From contig CAKUKU010000010.1 of the NCBI GenBank assembly GCA_934663775.1, positions 1-64,000 of the forward strand: DNA of 64,000 nucleotides. The letters are read 5' to 3'. The position numbers and the translations under genes are program-made. The stretch's first letter is position 1. The number at the start of each line of letters is the position of its first letter. The notes beneath the pieces are model-generated. The model searched no databases. It worked only from the letters and a program-made list of their open reading frames with translations, and was not told the origin of the DNA. This stretch comes from an uncultured Ellagibacter sp. GTDB taxonomy: Bacteria; Actinomycetota; Coriobacteriia; Coriobacteriales; Eggerthellaceae. Positions 28,023 through 36,421 of the stretch are shown here, in pieces.

Positions 28023-29318
28023 TTACAGCTCTGAGATGATGCGCTTCGTGCGCGCGGTCACCTCGGCCTTCACCTGCTCGAGGTCGACACCCGGGCACTC
28101 GCCGTCGCGATAGACCACCTCGCCGTCGCACATGGTGAGCACGACATCGGAGCCATGGCCCGAGAACACGACGTTGACCTCGGGGTTCGTCATGGGGCAC
28201 CACGACGCTCCCGTCGTGTCGAGCACCGTGAGGTCGGCCTTCATGCCCACCTTCACAAGCCCGCAATCCTCGCGCCCCTGCGCGAGCGCTCCCCCGCGCG
28301 TGGCGGCGGCGATGACCTGCTTGGGCGAGATGATTGCAGGGTTAAGCTCGTACCCCTTGTAGATCGTGCCCATAAGGTACATGTCCTGGAACAGGTCGTG
28401 GTTGTTGTTCGACGCCATGCCATCGGTGCCGAGCGCCACGTTCACGCCCGCGTCGAGAAGCTTCTGAACAGGCGCGAACCCGCTTGCGAGCTTCATGTTG
28501 GAGGCAGGGTTCAAAACGACGGTCGCGCCGCGCTTGGCGAGGATCTCGATGTCCTTGTCGTCGACCCACACGCAGTGCGCCGCGATCACCGGCACGTCGA
28601 ACACGCCGATGCTCTCGAAGTACTGCACAGGCGTGAGGCCGTCGTGGCGGCCCTTGCATTCCTCGTGCTCGCTTTTCGTCTCGGAGATGTGGATATGGAT
28701 GGGAAGGCCCGCCTCCTTCGCCACTTTCCCGATATCGGTGCAGGTGATGGGGTTGGACGTGTATTCGGCATGGATGTTGTAGTCCACGCGGATGCGCCCG
28801 TCCTGCGCGCCGTGGTACTGCTTTACGATGCGCTCCATCTTCTCGCACATGGGGTATTCCGCAAACGGCTTCGGCTCGAAGTAAAGCACGCTCTCGCAGA
28901 CGTTCATCTTCATATGGGCCTCGCCCACCGCCTGCACGCGCTCGTCGGTGGCGTAGTACATGTCCGACGCGCTGACCGAGCCGTAGCGCGCCATCTCGGC
29001 GAGGGCGAGCTTGGTCGCCCAGTAGTTGTCCTCGGGGGTCATCTTACCCTCGAAGGGCCACACGAGGTTGTTGAGCCACTCCTGCAGGGGCACGTTTTCC
29101 GCATAGCCGCGCAGAAGCGTCATCGGAAGGTGCGTGTGCGCGTTGTAGAGCGCCGGCATGAGCAGGCGGCCGCGGCCGTCGTAGGTCTCGCCGTAGTCGG
29201 CGGCGTTCTCGGGGGCGGCGTCGCCGATGTAGTCGATCGTGCCGTCTTTGACGCCCACCCACTGATGGGCCTGGTAGTCGAGATTCTCGTCGAGGATATC
29301 GATGTCGGTGAAAAGCAA
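28023..29318 (-). CDS. amidohydrolase, S-adenosylhomocysteine / methylthioadenosine deaminase type
   Basis: 431 residues of the metal-dependent hydrolase superfamily. Metal ligands are visible: HTH (residues 61-63), His in HIHISETKSEH, His in AAHCVW, and Asp in LGTDGMASNN. These blocks match the MtaD group, which deaminates SAH, MTA or related adenosines in purine and sulfur salvage. The start is a TTG at 29318 with AGAGGAG 7 bases upstream; no ATG option fits. It is divergent from the HTH-PBP regulator across a 136-base control region. Exact substrate is not determined. Confidence 0.85.
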   Translation of the reverse strand: MLFTDIDILDENLDYQAHQWVGVKDGTIDYIGDAAPENAADYGETYDGRGRLLMPALYNAHTHLPMTLLRGYAENVPLQEWLNNLVWPFEGKMTPEDNYWATKLALAEMARYGSVSASDMYYATDERVQAVGEAHMKMNVCESVLYFEPKPFAEYPMCEKMERIVKQYHGAQDGRIRVDYNIHAEYTSNPITCTDIGKVAKEAGLPIHIHISETKSEHEECKGRHDGLTPVQYFESIGVFDVPVIAAHCVWVDDKDIEILAKRGATVVLNPASNMKLASGFAPVQKLLDAGVNVALGTDGMASNNNHDLFQDMYLMGTIYKGYELNPAIISPKQVIAAATRGGALAQGREDCGLVKVGMKADLTVLDTTGASWCPMTNPEVNVVFSGHGSDVVLTMCDGEVVYRDGECPGVDLEQVKAEVTARTKRIISEL

Positions 29319-29454
29319 GGGGATGCTCCTCTCTGTTCGCTTTCAATGGTATCCATTATAGGACTGCATCTACTAGACTGCACGAAAAGAGACTTTCTGG
29401 TTTCGATTATTCTGTCCTATACTGAAACACGGCTAATCGATTTCAAGGAGAATC
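29319..29454. promoter_or_regulatory. divergent promoter region with a direct repeat
   Basis: Minus strand: a perfect TATAAT (complement of 29355-29360) upstream of the amidohydrolase. Plus strand: TATACT near 29433, 18 bases after TTTCTG, for the regulator. GACTGCA occurs twice (29362-29368 and 29376-29382), 14 bases apart, directly upstream of the minus -10 box, as expected for an operator. Binding by the adjacent regulator is inference. Confidence 0.5.
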
Positions 29455-30435
29455 ATGTTCGACAGCGACGCGATGACGGCAGAAGAAGTTGCGGGGATGC
29501 TCCGCATTTCGAAGAACTCGGTGTACCGAATGGCGCAATCGGGTGAACTCGCGTCGTATCGCGTGGGGAGAAAACTGCGCTTCACCTTGCGCGATGTGGA
29601 AGAATACATTCAGAAGCGCACGCGCGGCGATGACGGCGGCCAAGCCGTCGAAGCCAGCGCATGCGCGGCGACGGCGGTGCAGACGCCGCCCGCAAACGCA
29701 CTTGAAGGCGCACTGCCCTTCCCCCTCGACGAGCGCACGCCGTTCGTCATCGCCGGCAACGATCTTTCGGGCGACATTATCGCCCACGCCCTCGCCGCCG
29801 CCGGGCTGCCGGTCTCGCGTGCCTACGTGGGCAGCTACACCGCGCTCGTCAACCTGTACGCAAAGCAAGCGAACGCGGCGCTCGTCCACCTTTTCGACCG
29901 GCGAACCAACGCCTACAACGTGCCTTCCGTGCAGCGCATCGCGCCGGGAATGCCCGTCGTGGTGATTCGCCTTCTCAAGCGCAAGCAGGGGTTCATCGTC
30001 CAGGCGGGCAACCCCAAAAAGCTCACCACCTGGGGAGGCCTCCTGCGCGAAGGCGTGCGGCTCGTCAATCGAGAGCGCGGATGCGGCACGCGAGTGCTGC
30101 TCGACGAGAAGCTGCTCTCCCTCGAGGCGCGCCCCGAGATGGTCGAGGGCTACGACTCGGAATGCGCAACCGGGCTCGAAGCGGCCACGCTCGTCTCGAA
30201 GGGATGCGCCGACGTGGCGATCGGCGTCGAGCGTTTGGCGAAGGAGCTGCCTGGCCTCGCCTTCGTTCCCCTGCAAACCGAATGGCTCGACATCGCCGTC
30301 GAGAAGAGCCAGCGCACCGCGCCGCTTGTGCGGGAGATTTGCAAGATTGCGGAAAGCGAGTCCTTCCGCGGCGCGATTGACGCAATCGAGGGCTACGAGG
30401 CGGCGAACACGGGGGCCATCGTCTACGAGAGCTAG
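29455..30435 (+). CDS. HTH (excisionase/MerR-type) fused to a PBP-like ligand domain; candidate molybdenum regulator
   Basis: 326 residues. Residues 8-55 form an excisionase-type winged helix (MTAEEVAGMLRISKNSVYRM, then GRKLRFTLRDVEEYI). After a 35-residue Ala-rich linker, residues 95-315 look like a periplasmic-binding-protein fold of the type also found on MoeA-like proteins (FVIAGNDLSGDIIAHAL, NRERGCGTR, GLEAATLVSKGCADVAIG). Proteins with this pairing often sit beside molybdate transport genes and may replace ModE. Here it lies 238 bases from a molbindin gene and 1.8 kb from modD. Start 29455 has AAGGAG. It probably senses molybdate, tungstate or the cofactor; that is inference. Confidence 0.75.
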   Translation: MFDSDAMTAEEVAGMLRISKNSVYRMAQSGELASYRVGRKLRFTLRDVEEYIQKRTRGDDGGQAVEASACAATAVQTPPANALEGALPFPLDERTPFVIAGNDLSGDIIAHALAAAGLPVSRAYVGSYTALVNLYAKQANAALVHLFDRRTNAYNVPSVQRIAPGMPVVVIRLLKRKQGFIVQAGNPKKLTTWGGLLREGVRLVNRERGCGTRVLLDEKLLSLEARPEMVEGYDSECATGLEAATLVSKGCADVAIGVERLAKELPGLAFVPLQTEWLDIAVEKSQRTAPLVREICKIAESESFRGAIDAIEGYEAANTGAIVYES

Positions 30436-30459
30436 ACGCGCGACGCAGGTTTCAGGACG

Positions 30460-30553
30460 CGGGACGCGGGAGGGGGCACGAGGGTCGCGGGTCGCAGCGC
30501 CTGCAGGCGGCGGGACGCGAGAGGGAAACACGCAAGTCGCGGGGCACGGCGCC
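30460..30553. repeat. imperfect direct repeat of about 42 bases
   Basis: Unit 1 (30460-30501) and unit 2 (30511-30553) both begin CGGGACGCG, contain GTCGCGGG in the middle and end GCGCC. They lie in the very GC-rich gap after the HTH-PBP regulator. No gene is seen here. Confidence 0.5.
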
Positions 30554-30604
30554 CATAAGCCGCGAGAGCCCCAGCTGAGCAGGCGAAAAAGCCCTAACAG
30601 CAAA

Positions 30605-30635
30605 AGAGCCCCAACCCACCAGGGCTTGAGGCTCT
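30605..30635 (-). terminator. terminator after molbindin copy B
   Basis: On the minus strand AGAGCC and GGCTCT close a hairpin that is followed by TTTGCTGTT. It lies 38 bases past the stop of the molbindin gene and outside the duplicated block, so the two copies have different terminators. Confidence 0.6.
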
Positions 30636-30673
30636 CGAGTCACCTCACGCAATGCGCGCGGGCGGAAGAATCG

Positions 30674-31096
30674 CTAGTCAACGGCGACCATGACGTCGGT
30701 CGCCTTGATGATGGCGACGGCCTTGCCGCCTTCCTTCAGGCCGAGGGACTCGATGGACTCGTTGGTGATGGAGCCGGAGATGCGCACGCCCTCTTCGTCC
30801 TCGATGGTCACATGGCCGTTCACGGCACCTTCCTGGACCTTCACGACCGTGCCCTCGATCTGGTTGCGGGCGGAGATGCCCTCGATCTTGGAGGTTGCGA
30901 ACATGACGTTGGTGGCCTTGACCACCGCGTAGCACTCCTTGCCCTCTTCGAGGCCGAGCTGCTTCACTGCTTCCATGGTGATGTCAGCCTTGATCGGGTT
31001 GTGGCTGCCACGGCAGATGGTGACGACGGCGTTGACGGCGCCTTCCTTGACGGTCTTGACGGTGCCCTTGATCTGGTTGCGAGCGCTGATCTTCAT
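30674..31096 (-). CDS. tandem Mop-domain molybdate-binding protein (molbindin), copy B
   Basis: 140 residues, two Mop domains, almost identical to the product of 22056-22478; visible differences are CRGSHN for CRGNHN and EEGVRIS for EEGARIS. Role as for copy A: cytoplasmic molybdate or tungstate binding and storage. The same leader and AAGGA ribosome site come with it, so both copies are probably controlled alike. It converges with the HTH-PBP regulator. The few silent differences suggest a recent duplication or ongoing gene conversion. Confidence 0.9.
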   Translation of the reverse strand: MKISARNQIKGTVKTVKEGAVNAVVTICRGSHNPIKADITMEAVKQLGLEEGKECYAVVKATNVMFATSKIEGISARNQIEGTVVKVQEGAVNGHVTIEDEEGVRISGSITNESIESLGLKEGGKAVAIIKATDVMVAVD

Positions 31097-31178
31097 GATG
31101 CGATCCTTTCATTTGGTGAGGAGCCTACCATGTGGCTCCGCGTTACTGTGGTGGTACCGCCTCTCGTTCGGCGGCACC
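31097..31178 (-). promoter_or_regulatory. structured 5' leader of molbindin copy B
   Basis: Contains the same two stems as copy A: GGTGCCGCC with GGCGGTACC (31153-31178, one G-U pair) and GGAGCC with GGCTCC (31120-31139). Loop changes with retained stems support a real RNA structure. Confidence 0.5.
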
Positions 31179-31268
31179 TGCATAATCGCATGAATGGACG
31201 CTGACGGGTGCGCCACCGGGCGCCCTCCACAGCCGTCGTCCCGTTTCACTTCGTTTCGTCCCAAAGGG

Positions 31269-31605
31269 AAGACCGAACGGACGATAAGGCGCCGCGCGAA
31301 GATGCCCGAAAGGAAAGTCCAGCACTAAGACGAGGACAAACGAGCGAACGCGACCCCGCCCTGCCTTGCCAACCGGCTTATCCCGCGCCAGGCCAAGTCC
31401 CAGTTTCCGTCGCATATTTCCTCAATGTCCGCATCTATCGATAGGTTTTCCCTATAGCAAATGTATTGATTCGTGTATTTCCCGATTTCCGAGAGTGTGA
31501 CTATACTTCACAACAACATAAACGCGGCAATAGCCCAAACGTCAGGTGCCGAATGAAAGAGGCATCGAGACGAGCCCGAGCAAGCATCCAACCGAAAGGC
31601 AAACA
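31269..31605 (+). promoter_or_regulatory. region upstream of the MetE-like gene
   Basis: No gene seen. CTATCGATAGG followed by CCTATAG (about 31434-31456) forms a palindromic block of the LysR-operator kind. TATACT (31502-31507) is a good -10 box, with a weak -35. No SAM or cobalamin riboswitch pattern was recognised. The LysR gene downstream at 32874 is a candidate regulator. Confidence 0.4.
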
Positions 31606-32727
31606 ATGACAGTGAACTACGGACCGAATCGATACGACGTCGTCGGCAGCTTCCTTCGCCCCGCAAAGCTGAAGCAAGCACGCGAAGACTTTAACGCGGG
31701 CGCAATCGACGCCGCAGCCCTGAAGGCCATCGAGGACGAGTGCATCACCGACCTCATTGCGAAGGAGAAGAAGGCCGGCCTGCGCTTCATCACCGACGGC
31801 GAGTTCCGCCGCGCGACCTGGCATCTTGACTTCATGTGGGCATTCGATGGCATCGGCCACTCCGCGACCGAGGACGGCCTGCCGTTTCACGACGAGGCTG
31901 CCAAGATCGACGACACCTACCTGACGGGGAAGGTCTCGCTCGCAGGCGAGCACCCGTTCGTCGAGCACTTCCGCTTCGTCCAATCCTTCGAGGACGAGAG
32001 CACCACAGCGAAGCTGACGATCCCCGCGCCTGCGCAGTTCATCGAGCAGTTCATCATGCCGATGAACCGCGAGGCCACGGCAGCTGCCTACGAAAGCGAC
32101 ACGCTTTTAGAAGACGACATCGTCGCCGCCTACCTGGCGTTCATCGAACAGGTTTATGCCGCGGGCTGCCGCAACCTGCAGTTCGACGACTGCTCATGGG
32201 GATGCCTCGTCGACCCGAAGGCGGAGCTTTTCTTCGGCACCGATCAAGCGGGGCTCGCGCGCATCAAGGAAACGCTGCTGCGCGTGAACAACCGCGTGCT
32301 CGACGCCGCGCCCGCCGACCTGTGCATCAACACCCACGTTTGCCGCGGCAACTTCCACAGCACCTGGGCATGCGAAGGCGGCTACGACGGCGTCGCCGAT
32401 GCGCTGCTCGCAAACGAGCACGTGAACGCCTTCTTCCTCGAATTCGACGACGAGCGTTCCGGCAGCTTCACGCCGCTTGCGAACGTGCCCGAGGGAAAGA
32501 AAGTCGTGCTTGGGCTTATCACCACGAAGCGCTCCGAGCTCGAGGACAAGCAGGCCATCATCGCGCGCATCCACGAGGCGGCGAAGTTCGTGCCGCTGGA
32601 GAACCTCTGCCTGTCGCCGCAGTGCGGCTTCGCGAGCTGCGAGATCGGCAACAAGCTCACCGAGGAGCAGCAGTGGGCGAAGGTGGCGCTCGTGCGCGAG
32701 ATCGCCGAAGAAGTGTGGGGCGACTAG
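31606..32727 (+). CDS. MetE-like methyltransferase (YxjG/YxjH family)
   Basis: 373 residues, equal to the C-terminal catalytic barrel of cobalamin-independent methionine synthase without the N-terminal half. Starts NYGPNRYDVVGSFLRPAKL as in YxjG/YxjH. Zinc ligands appear in INTHVCRGN (His, Cys) and LSPQCGFAS (Cys). It probably transfers a methyl group to homocysteine or a related thiol; the methyl donor for this short family is uncertain. The start at 31606 has AAAGG 7 bases upstream; the earlier ATG at 31546 has none. Followed by a terminator and a LysR gene, in line with sulfur-amino-acid control. Confidence 0.88.
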   Translation: MTVNYGPNRYDVVGSFLRPAKLKQAREDFNAGAIDAAALKAIEDECITDLIAKEKKAGLRFITDGEFRRATWHLDFMWAFDGIGHSATEDGLPFHDEAAKIDDTYLTGKVSLAGEHPFVEHFRFVQSFEDESTTAKLTIPAPAQFIEQFIMPMNREATAAAYESDTLLEDDIVAAYLAFIEQVYAAGCRNLQFDDCSWGCLVDPKAELFFGTDQAGLARIKETLLRVNNRVLDAAPADLCINTHVCRGNFHSTWACEGGYDGVADALLANEHVNAFFLEFDDERSGSFTPLANVPEGKKVVLGLITTKRSELEDKQAIIARIHEAAKFVPLENLCLSPQCGFASCEIGNKLTEEQQWAKVALVREIAEEVWGD

Positions 32728-32764
32728 TCGCAAGCGCGCCGCCACACGCCGCACGCGACCCTGA

Positions 32765-32792
32765 GGGGGAGGGCAACAAGCTCTCCCCTTTT
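32765..32792 (+). terminator. terminator after the MetE-like gene
   Basis: GGGGGAG and CTCTCCCC close a hairpin over GGCAACAAG, followed by TTTTGC on the plus strand. Confidence 0.7.
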
Positions 32793-32873
32793 GCATTCTT
32801 TGCGCGAAACGCCTGCAAGAGCGTCATTTTCCCCTATCCTTGAACCCCGATGACCCGCAGGCGAGGAGCGCCC

Positions 32874-33782
32874 ATGAAACTGCAGCAGCTGAAATACGTC
32901 GTGAAAGTCGCCGAGATGGGCAACATCACCGAGGCGTCGAGGCGCCTGTTCGTGTCGCAGCCTTCCATCACCGCCGCAATCCGCGACCTGGAGCACGAGA
33001 TGGGCGTCGTCATCTTCGAACGCACGAACAAGGGCGTCGTGGTGACGTCGGAGGGTGAGACGTTTCTGGGATATGCCCGGCAAGTGCTCGAGCAGGCCGA
33101 CCTTCTGGAGGAGAAATACAAGGGCGAGGCGCAGCAGGTCCCCCACTTCGCCGTCTCCTGCCAGCATTATTCGTTCGCCGTCAATGCGTTTGTCGATGTC
33201 ATACGCGAGTTCAACGCCTTCCGCTACGACTTCACCCTGCGCGAGGAGCAAACGCACGAGATCATCGAGGACGTGTCCCGCATGAAAAGCGAGCTGGGGA
33301 TCATCTACCTGAGCCAGCGAAACCGGGAGGTCATCGGGAAAATGCTGCGCAGCCAGGATCTTGTGTTCGAGCCCCTGTTCACCGCCGAGCCTCACGTGTT
33401 CATCTCAAGCGCGCATCCGCTTGCGGGGCGCAAGTCGGTAACGCTTGAGGACCTCGACGACTTCCCCTACCTTTCCTATGAGCAGGGGGATTTCAACTCG
33501 TTCTATTTCAGCGAGGAGCTGCTCAGCACGCTCGACCGCCGCAAGAACATCCGCGTGCGCGACCGCGCGACGCTGTTCAACCTGGCAGTGGGACTGAATG
33601 GGTACACTGTGTGCAGCGGGGTCATATCGCACGAGCTCAACGGCGAGAACATCATCTCGGTTCCGCTGGACGTGGACGAGACCATGACCATCGGGATTAT
33701 CACCCGCAGAAACACCACGCCAACGCGCTACGGGAAAGCCTACCGAGAAGCGATCAAACGACACATCCCGCAAGACGCGTAA
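32874..33782 (+). CDS. LysR-type transcriptional regulator
   Basis: 302 residues. Winged helix-turn-helix at residues 1-60 (MKLQQLKYVVKVAEMGNITE, RRLFVSQPSITAAIRDLE), then a LysR substrate-binding domain. The start at 32874 follows GAGGAG; an in-frame ATG at 32850 is less likely. It lies just downstream of the MetE-like gene on the same strand, beyond a terminator. LysR proteins of the CmbR/MtaR kind control sulfur amino acid genes, so methionine or cysteine regulation is a reasonable guess but not shown. Confidence 0.88.
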   Translation: MKLQQLKYVVKVAEMGNITEASRRLFVSQPSITAAIRDLEHEMGVVIFERTNKGVVVTSEGETFLGYARQVLEQADLLEEKYKGEAQQVPHFAVSCQHYSFAVNAFVDVIREFNAFRYDFTLREEQTHEIIEDVSRMKSELGIIYLSQRNREVIGKMLRSQDLVFEPLFTAEPHVFISSAHPLAGRKSVTLEDLDDFPYLSYEQGDFNSFYFSEELLSTLDRRKNIRVRDRATLFNLAVGLNGYTVCSGVISHELNGENIISVPLDVDETMTIGIITRRNTTPTRYGKAYREAIKRHIPQDA

Positions 33783-33984
33783 TTGCGCCGAGCAGGAAAG
33801 CGAGATGGCAACGCGACAGGAACAAACAAGCAGGAAAGCAATGGGGCAAAACCAGGTTGCCCTCGCAATGTGCATCCTGGACACGACCCGCTACCCCCGT
33901 TTTGCGAACGTGGCACGAAAACCGAGGTATCCCGAGAGGAAGGCCCTCGAGCGGGATTCAGGCCCCTCAATCTGAACATAAAAA

Positions 33985-34014
33985 AATCGCTGGCCGATTG
34001 TTCGACCAGCGATT
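33985..34014 (-). terminator. terminator after tRNA-Ala
   Basis: AATCGCTGG pairs with CCAGCGATT (9 bp); on the minus strand TTTTTATG follows. It ends the tRNA transcript 8 bases past the CCA. The 200 bases between it and the LysR stop hold nothing recognisable. Confidence 0.85.
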
Positions 34015-34021
34015 GAATTCA

Positions 34022-34097
34022 TGGTGGAGAATAGGGGGTTCGAACCCCTGACCTCATGGCTGCCAGCCATGCGCTCTCCCAGCTGAGCTAATTCCCC
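34022..34097 (-). tRNA. tRNA-Ala (anticodon GGC)
   Basis: A 76-base cloverleaf with encoded CCA. The acceptor stem GGGGAAT/ATTCTCC has the G3-U70 wobble that marks alanine tRNAs. Anticodon loop CTGGCAG gives GGC, reading GCC (and GCU). T-loop TTCGAAC is canonical. Single gene with its own promoter and terminator. Confidence 0.97.
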
Positions 34098-34115
34098 GTA
34101 AAAGGTGCATCGACT

Positions 34116-34165
34116 ATATTAACAGAACGACGATTTCGGTCAAGCACTTTTTTGAAAAAGTTTTC
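34116..34165 (-). promoter_or_regulatory. tRNA-Ala promoter with A/T upstream element
   Basis: Minus strand: TTGACC (34138-34143), 16-base spacer, TAATAT (34116-34121). Immediately upstream lies CTTTTTCAAAAAAGTGC, almost the same as at the rRNA promoter near base 150. The shared block suggests a common growth-rate control element for stable RNAs. Confidence 0.75.
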
Positions 34166-34737
34166 AGCGGGCTTGCAAAAGCCGCACGCAGCGCATGCAT
34201 ACGACGCACAGCACCGCCAGATGCGCGACGCATGCCGCCGACGCACGACGCCGACGACGAACGCAAAATGTCACCCGCACTCCAACAAGCCCCAAACGAG
34301 AACGTGCGCATGCCATCATCCCATTCTTCCGCAAAAAGCTATGAGAGATCTCGACGCAACCTCATCGAGCGGTTCGCCAACCGGACGCCAACCCGAGAAA
34401 GCGCTGACCACACTGCGAAACTGCACCAATGCAGCACGATGCACGACACGACACGGCGGGCGGCACGATGCGCGTCGCGACGGGAAACGCCGCACGGTAC
34501 GAACTTGGCACCCTGGCAGGTCTCCTCGACCGCCCGTGTACAAGATTGACGATAAGTTGTGAAGAAATAGTGATGTGGCCTCTATTTCGCCTTTGCATGT
34601 ACCGAAAATGTCGCATTCGAAGCGAGATCGAGTCGAATTACTCCCCAAATTCGCTTCGTTTGAGGAATCCTACATAGTTTCTGCATAACATATCGTCGTT
34701 TTTGTACAGGGCCCCGTGCCCTACCCCAAAAACAAAA
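34166..34737. other. about 570 bases with no gene seen
   Basis: Open frames here have no ribosome site and unnatural composition. From about 34540 the sequence becomes A/T-richer and holds an inverted pair CGAAGCGA (near 34619) and TCGCTTCG (near 34651), perhaps a promoter or operator remnant. No ncRNA fold was recognised. Confidence 0.35.
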
Positions 34738-34739
34738 GC

Positions 34740-34762
34740 GCCGCCTCATTGCGCGAGGCGGC
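34740..34762 (-). terminator. terminator after the Mrp gene
   Basis: GCCGCCTC and GAGGCGGC form an 8-bp stem with a 7-base loop; on the minus strand GCTTTTGTTTTTGG follows. Confidence 0.85.
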
Positions 34763-34820
34763 ACTTGGTGAATCACACGCTTGAGAAGCCTGCCCCTGGG
34801 GTCAAGCCTTCTCGCGAGCG

Positions 34821-35684
34821 CTATTCGGCCTTCTCCTCGGCCTCTTCGCGCTTTGCGGCCTCCACATGGGCGATGATGTCGTCGAGCGCACCGGCAACGT
34901 CGTATTCCTCGACCTTGCCCTCGTCGCAAAGTGCCGCGAACTTCGGGTCAATCGGCAGCGTTGCCACCGCGGGGATGCCGTACTTCTCGGCAACGGCGGC
35001 ACCCTGGGGCTCGCCGAAGATGTGATGCTCCTTGCCGCACTCGTCGCACTTGAAGTACGCCATGTTCTCGACCAGACCCACAACGGGGACATCCAGGTCG
35101 TGCGCCAGGTTGACCGCCTTGCCGACGATCATGGCAACAAGCTCCTGAGGCGCGGAAACCGTGACGATGCCATCAACGGGCAGCATCTGGAACACCGTGA
35201 GGAACACATCCGACGTTCCCGGAGGCATGTCGATCAGCATGTAATCGACGTCGCCCCAGTTGGTCTCGTCCCAGAACTGCTTGATGATGCCGGAGACGAC
35301 CGGGCCGCGCCATGCGACGGGCATATCGCCCTTCGGAAGCATGAGGTTCACGGACATGACCTTGATGCCGCTATCGGTGAGCGCCGGGTAGATGCCCGTC
35401 TCGTCGGCATGCAGCTTGTCGGTCACGCCGAACGTCTTCGGGATGGAGGGGCCGGTGACGTCCGCGTCCAGGATGCCGACGTTGAAACCCTTCTTGCGCA
35501 GCTCGCTTGCGAGCAGACTCGTCACGAGGGACTTGCCGACGCCGCCCTTGCCGGACACAACGCCGATCACGTGCTTCACGTTGCTCGCCGCATTGGTCGC
35601 GTACTTGGAAGGTGCCGTGCGCTCGCCGCAGCCTTCAACGCCGCAGCTACCGCACGAATGCGAGCACTCTTGTTCTTCTGCCAT
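34821..35684 (-). CDS. Mrp/NBP35-type P-loop ATPase, Fe-S cluster carrier
   Basis: 287 residues. N-terminal cysteine cluster Cys7, Cys11, Cys14, Cys19 (CSHSCGSCGVEGC), Walker A GKGGVGKS at 45-52, the Mrp blocks DADVTGPSIP and MPPGTSD, and a CxxC pair (KCDEC) that bridges a 4Fe-4S cluster in dimers. These cytoplasmic ATPases load Fe-S clusters onto target enzymes. Start at 35684 (MAEEQ) fits the family; the frame can extend to a GTG at 35711 but neither has a strong ribosome site. Monocistronic, followed by a terminator. Confidence 0.92.
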   Translation of the reverse strand: MAEEQECSHSCGSCGVEGCGERTAPSKYATNAASNVKHVIGVVSGKGGVGKSLVTSLLASELRKKGFNVGILDADVTGPSIPKTFGVTDKLHADETGIYPALTDSGIKVMSVNLMLPKGDMPVAWRGPVVSGIIKQFWDETNWGDVDYMLIDMPPGTSDVFLTVFQMLPVDGIVTVSAPQELVAMIVGKAVNLAHDLDVPVVGLVENMAYFKCDECGKEHHIFGEPQGAAVAEKYGIPAVATLPIDPKFAALCDEGKVEEYDVAGALDDIIAHVEAAKREEAEEKAE

Positions 35685-35781
35685 AAGGCGTCTCACTTTC
35701 TCGTCGTTCACGTTTTACGGCCGCGCCCCCTGCTGCGGCCATCGTTACGTGTCGCATGATAGCACAACGGTAACAATTAAA

Positions 35782-35801
35782 AAGGCGACCGAAGCCGCCT
35801 T
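35782..35801 (-). terminator. terminator after the 101-residue protein gene
   Basis: AAGGCG pairs with CGCCTT over an 8-base loop; the minus strand continues TTTAATTGTT. Confidence 0.7.
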
Positions 35802-35838
35802 GAAGTTTTGTTATTCGATTGTAAGCAGGCCTTCGCCG

Positions 35839-36144
35839 CTAGGCGTCTTCCGGCTTTTCCGATGCGTAGAATGTGGCGTCGTCGAACACGTCTTTCACGC
35901 TTTTACCGTCGACGAAGGGAACGTCGAGAAACTCGCCGATCGTCGGAACGAGCTCGCTGCAGTCGACGTAGTGGCCCTTCTCATTCTTCTGCGCCGTGTC
36001 CTGCGCCCGCCAGTAACGATCGTTCACGTCCGTGAGGTAATAGCTCGCCCCGTCAACGTCCATGTACACCGAATGCTTCGCGCGCAGGTACATGGGCATA
36101 TCCTCGAAGGATATCTCGAGAGCATCAACCGCCTTGATTCCCAT
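35839..36144 (-). CDS. small acidic cytoplasmic protein, unknown function
   Basis: 101 residues, no signal or membrane segment, acidic, with aromatic-rich blocks (MYLRAKHSVYMDVDGASYYL, DVNDRYWRAQDT). One cysteine. The ATG at 36144 follows AAGGGG at 8 bases and a terminator follows the stop, so it is a real gene. The pattern of alternating hydrophobic and polar residues suggests a compact beta-rich fold. No family recognised; neighbours (Mrp, U32) give no strong hint. Confidence 0.75.
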   Translation of the reverse strand: MGIKAVDALEISFEDMPMYLRAKHSVYMDVDGASYYLTDVNDRYWRAQDTAQKNEKGHYVDCSELVPTIGEFLDVPFVDGKSVKDVFDDATFYASEKPEDA

Positions 36145-36421
36145 AAGCGACCCCTTTCATCGGGTTTACCTTGGGCACATGATAGCAAGAAGCGCGCGGA
36201 GTTTTAAGGGTTGGCCGAAGAATTAGCGAGCACCGGGCGCTTTTTCGAAATCCCACGTGAAGAGCGCGTTTTCACGCCCCCGGGCGTAGCTATTCGGAAG
36301 AGGGAAACAAGTTGGAAGCGGACGGGGTAGCGCGACGGGGATCGCCTCGGGGATCGGCTCGTGTGTCCCAAAATGGGAACGCGAGGCCTGCGAAGACGCC
36401 GATCGCGGGCGTCACGCTGTC

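Larger units (their letters stand above)
30674..31268 (-). repeat. copy B of the inverted duplication
   Basis: Matches 21884-22478 in reverse orientation; ends at the stop codon and at CCCTTTG (31262-31268). Recombination between the two arms would invert the 8.2-kb segment between them. Confidence 0.9.

Noticed and set aside
31269..31605. SAM or cobalamin riboswitch before the MetE-like gene
   Set aside because: None of the conserved boxes of these classes could be found.
34152..34562. 136-codon frame after tRNA-Ala
   Set aside because: No ribosome site, odd composition (His/Arg/Thr-rich), no recognisable domain.
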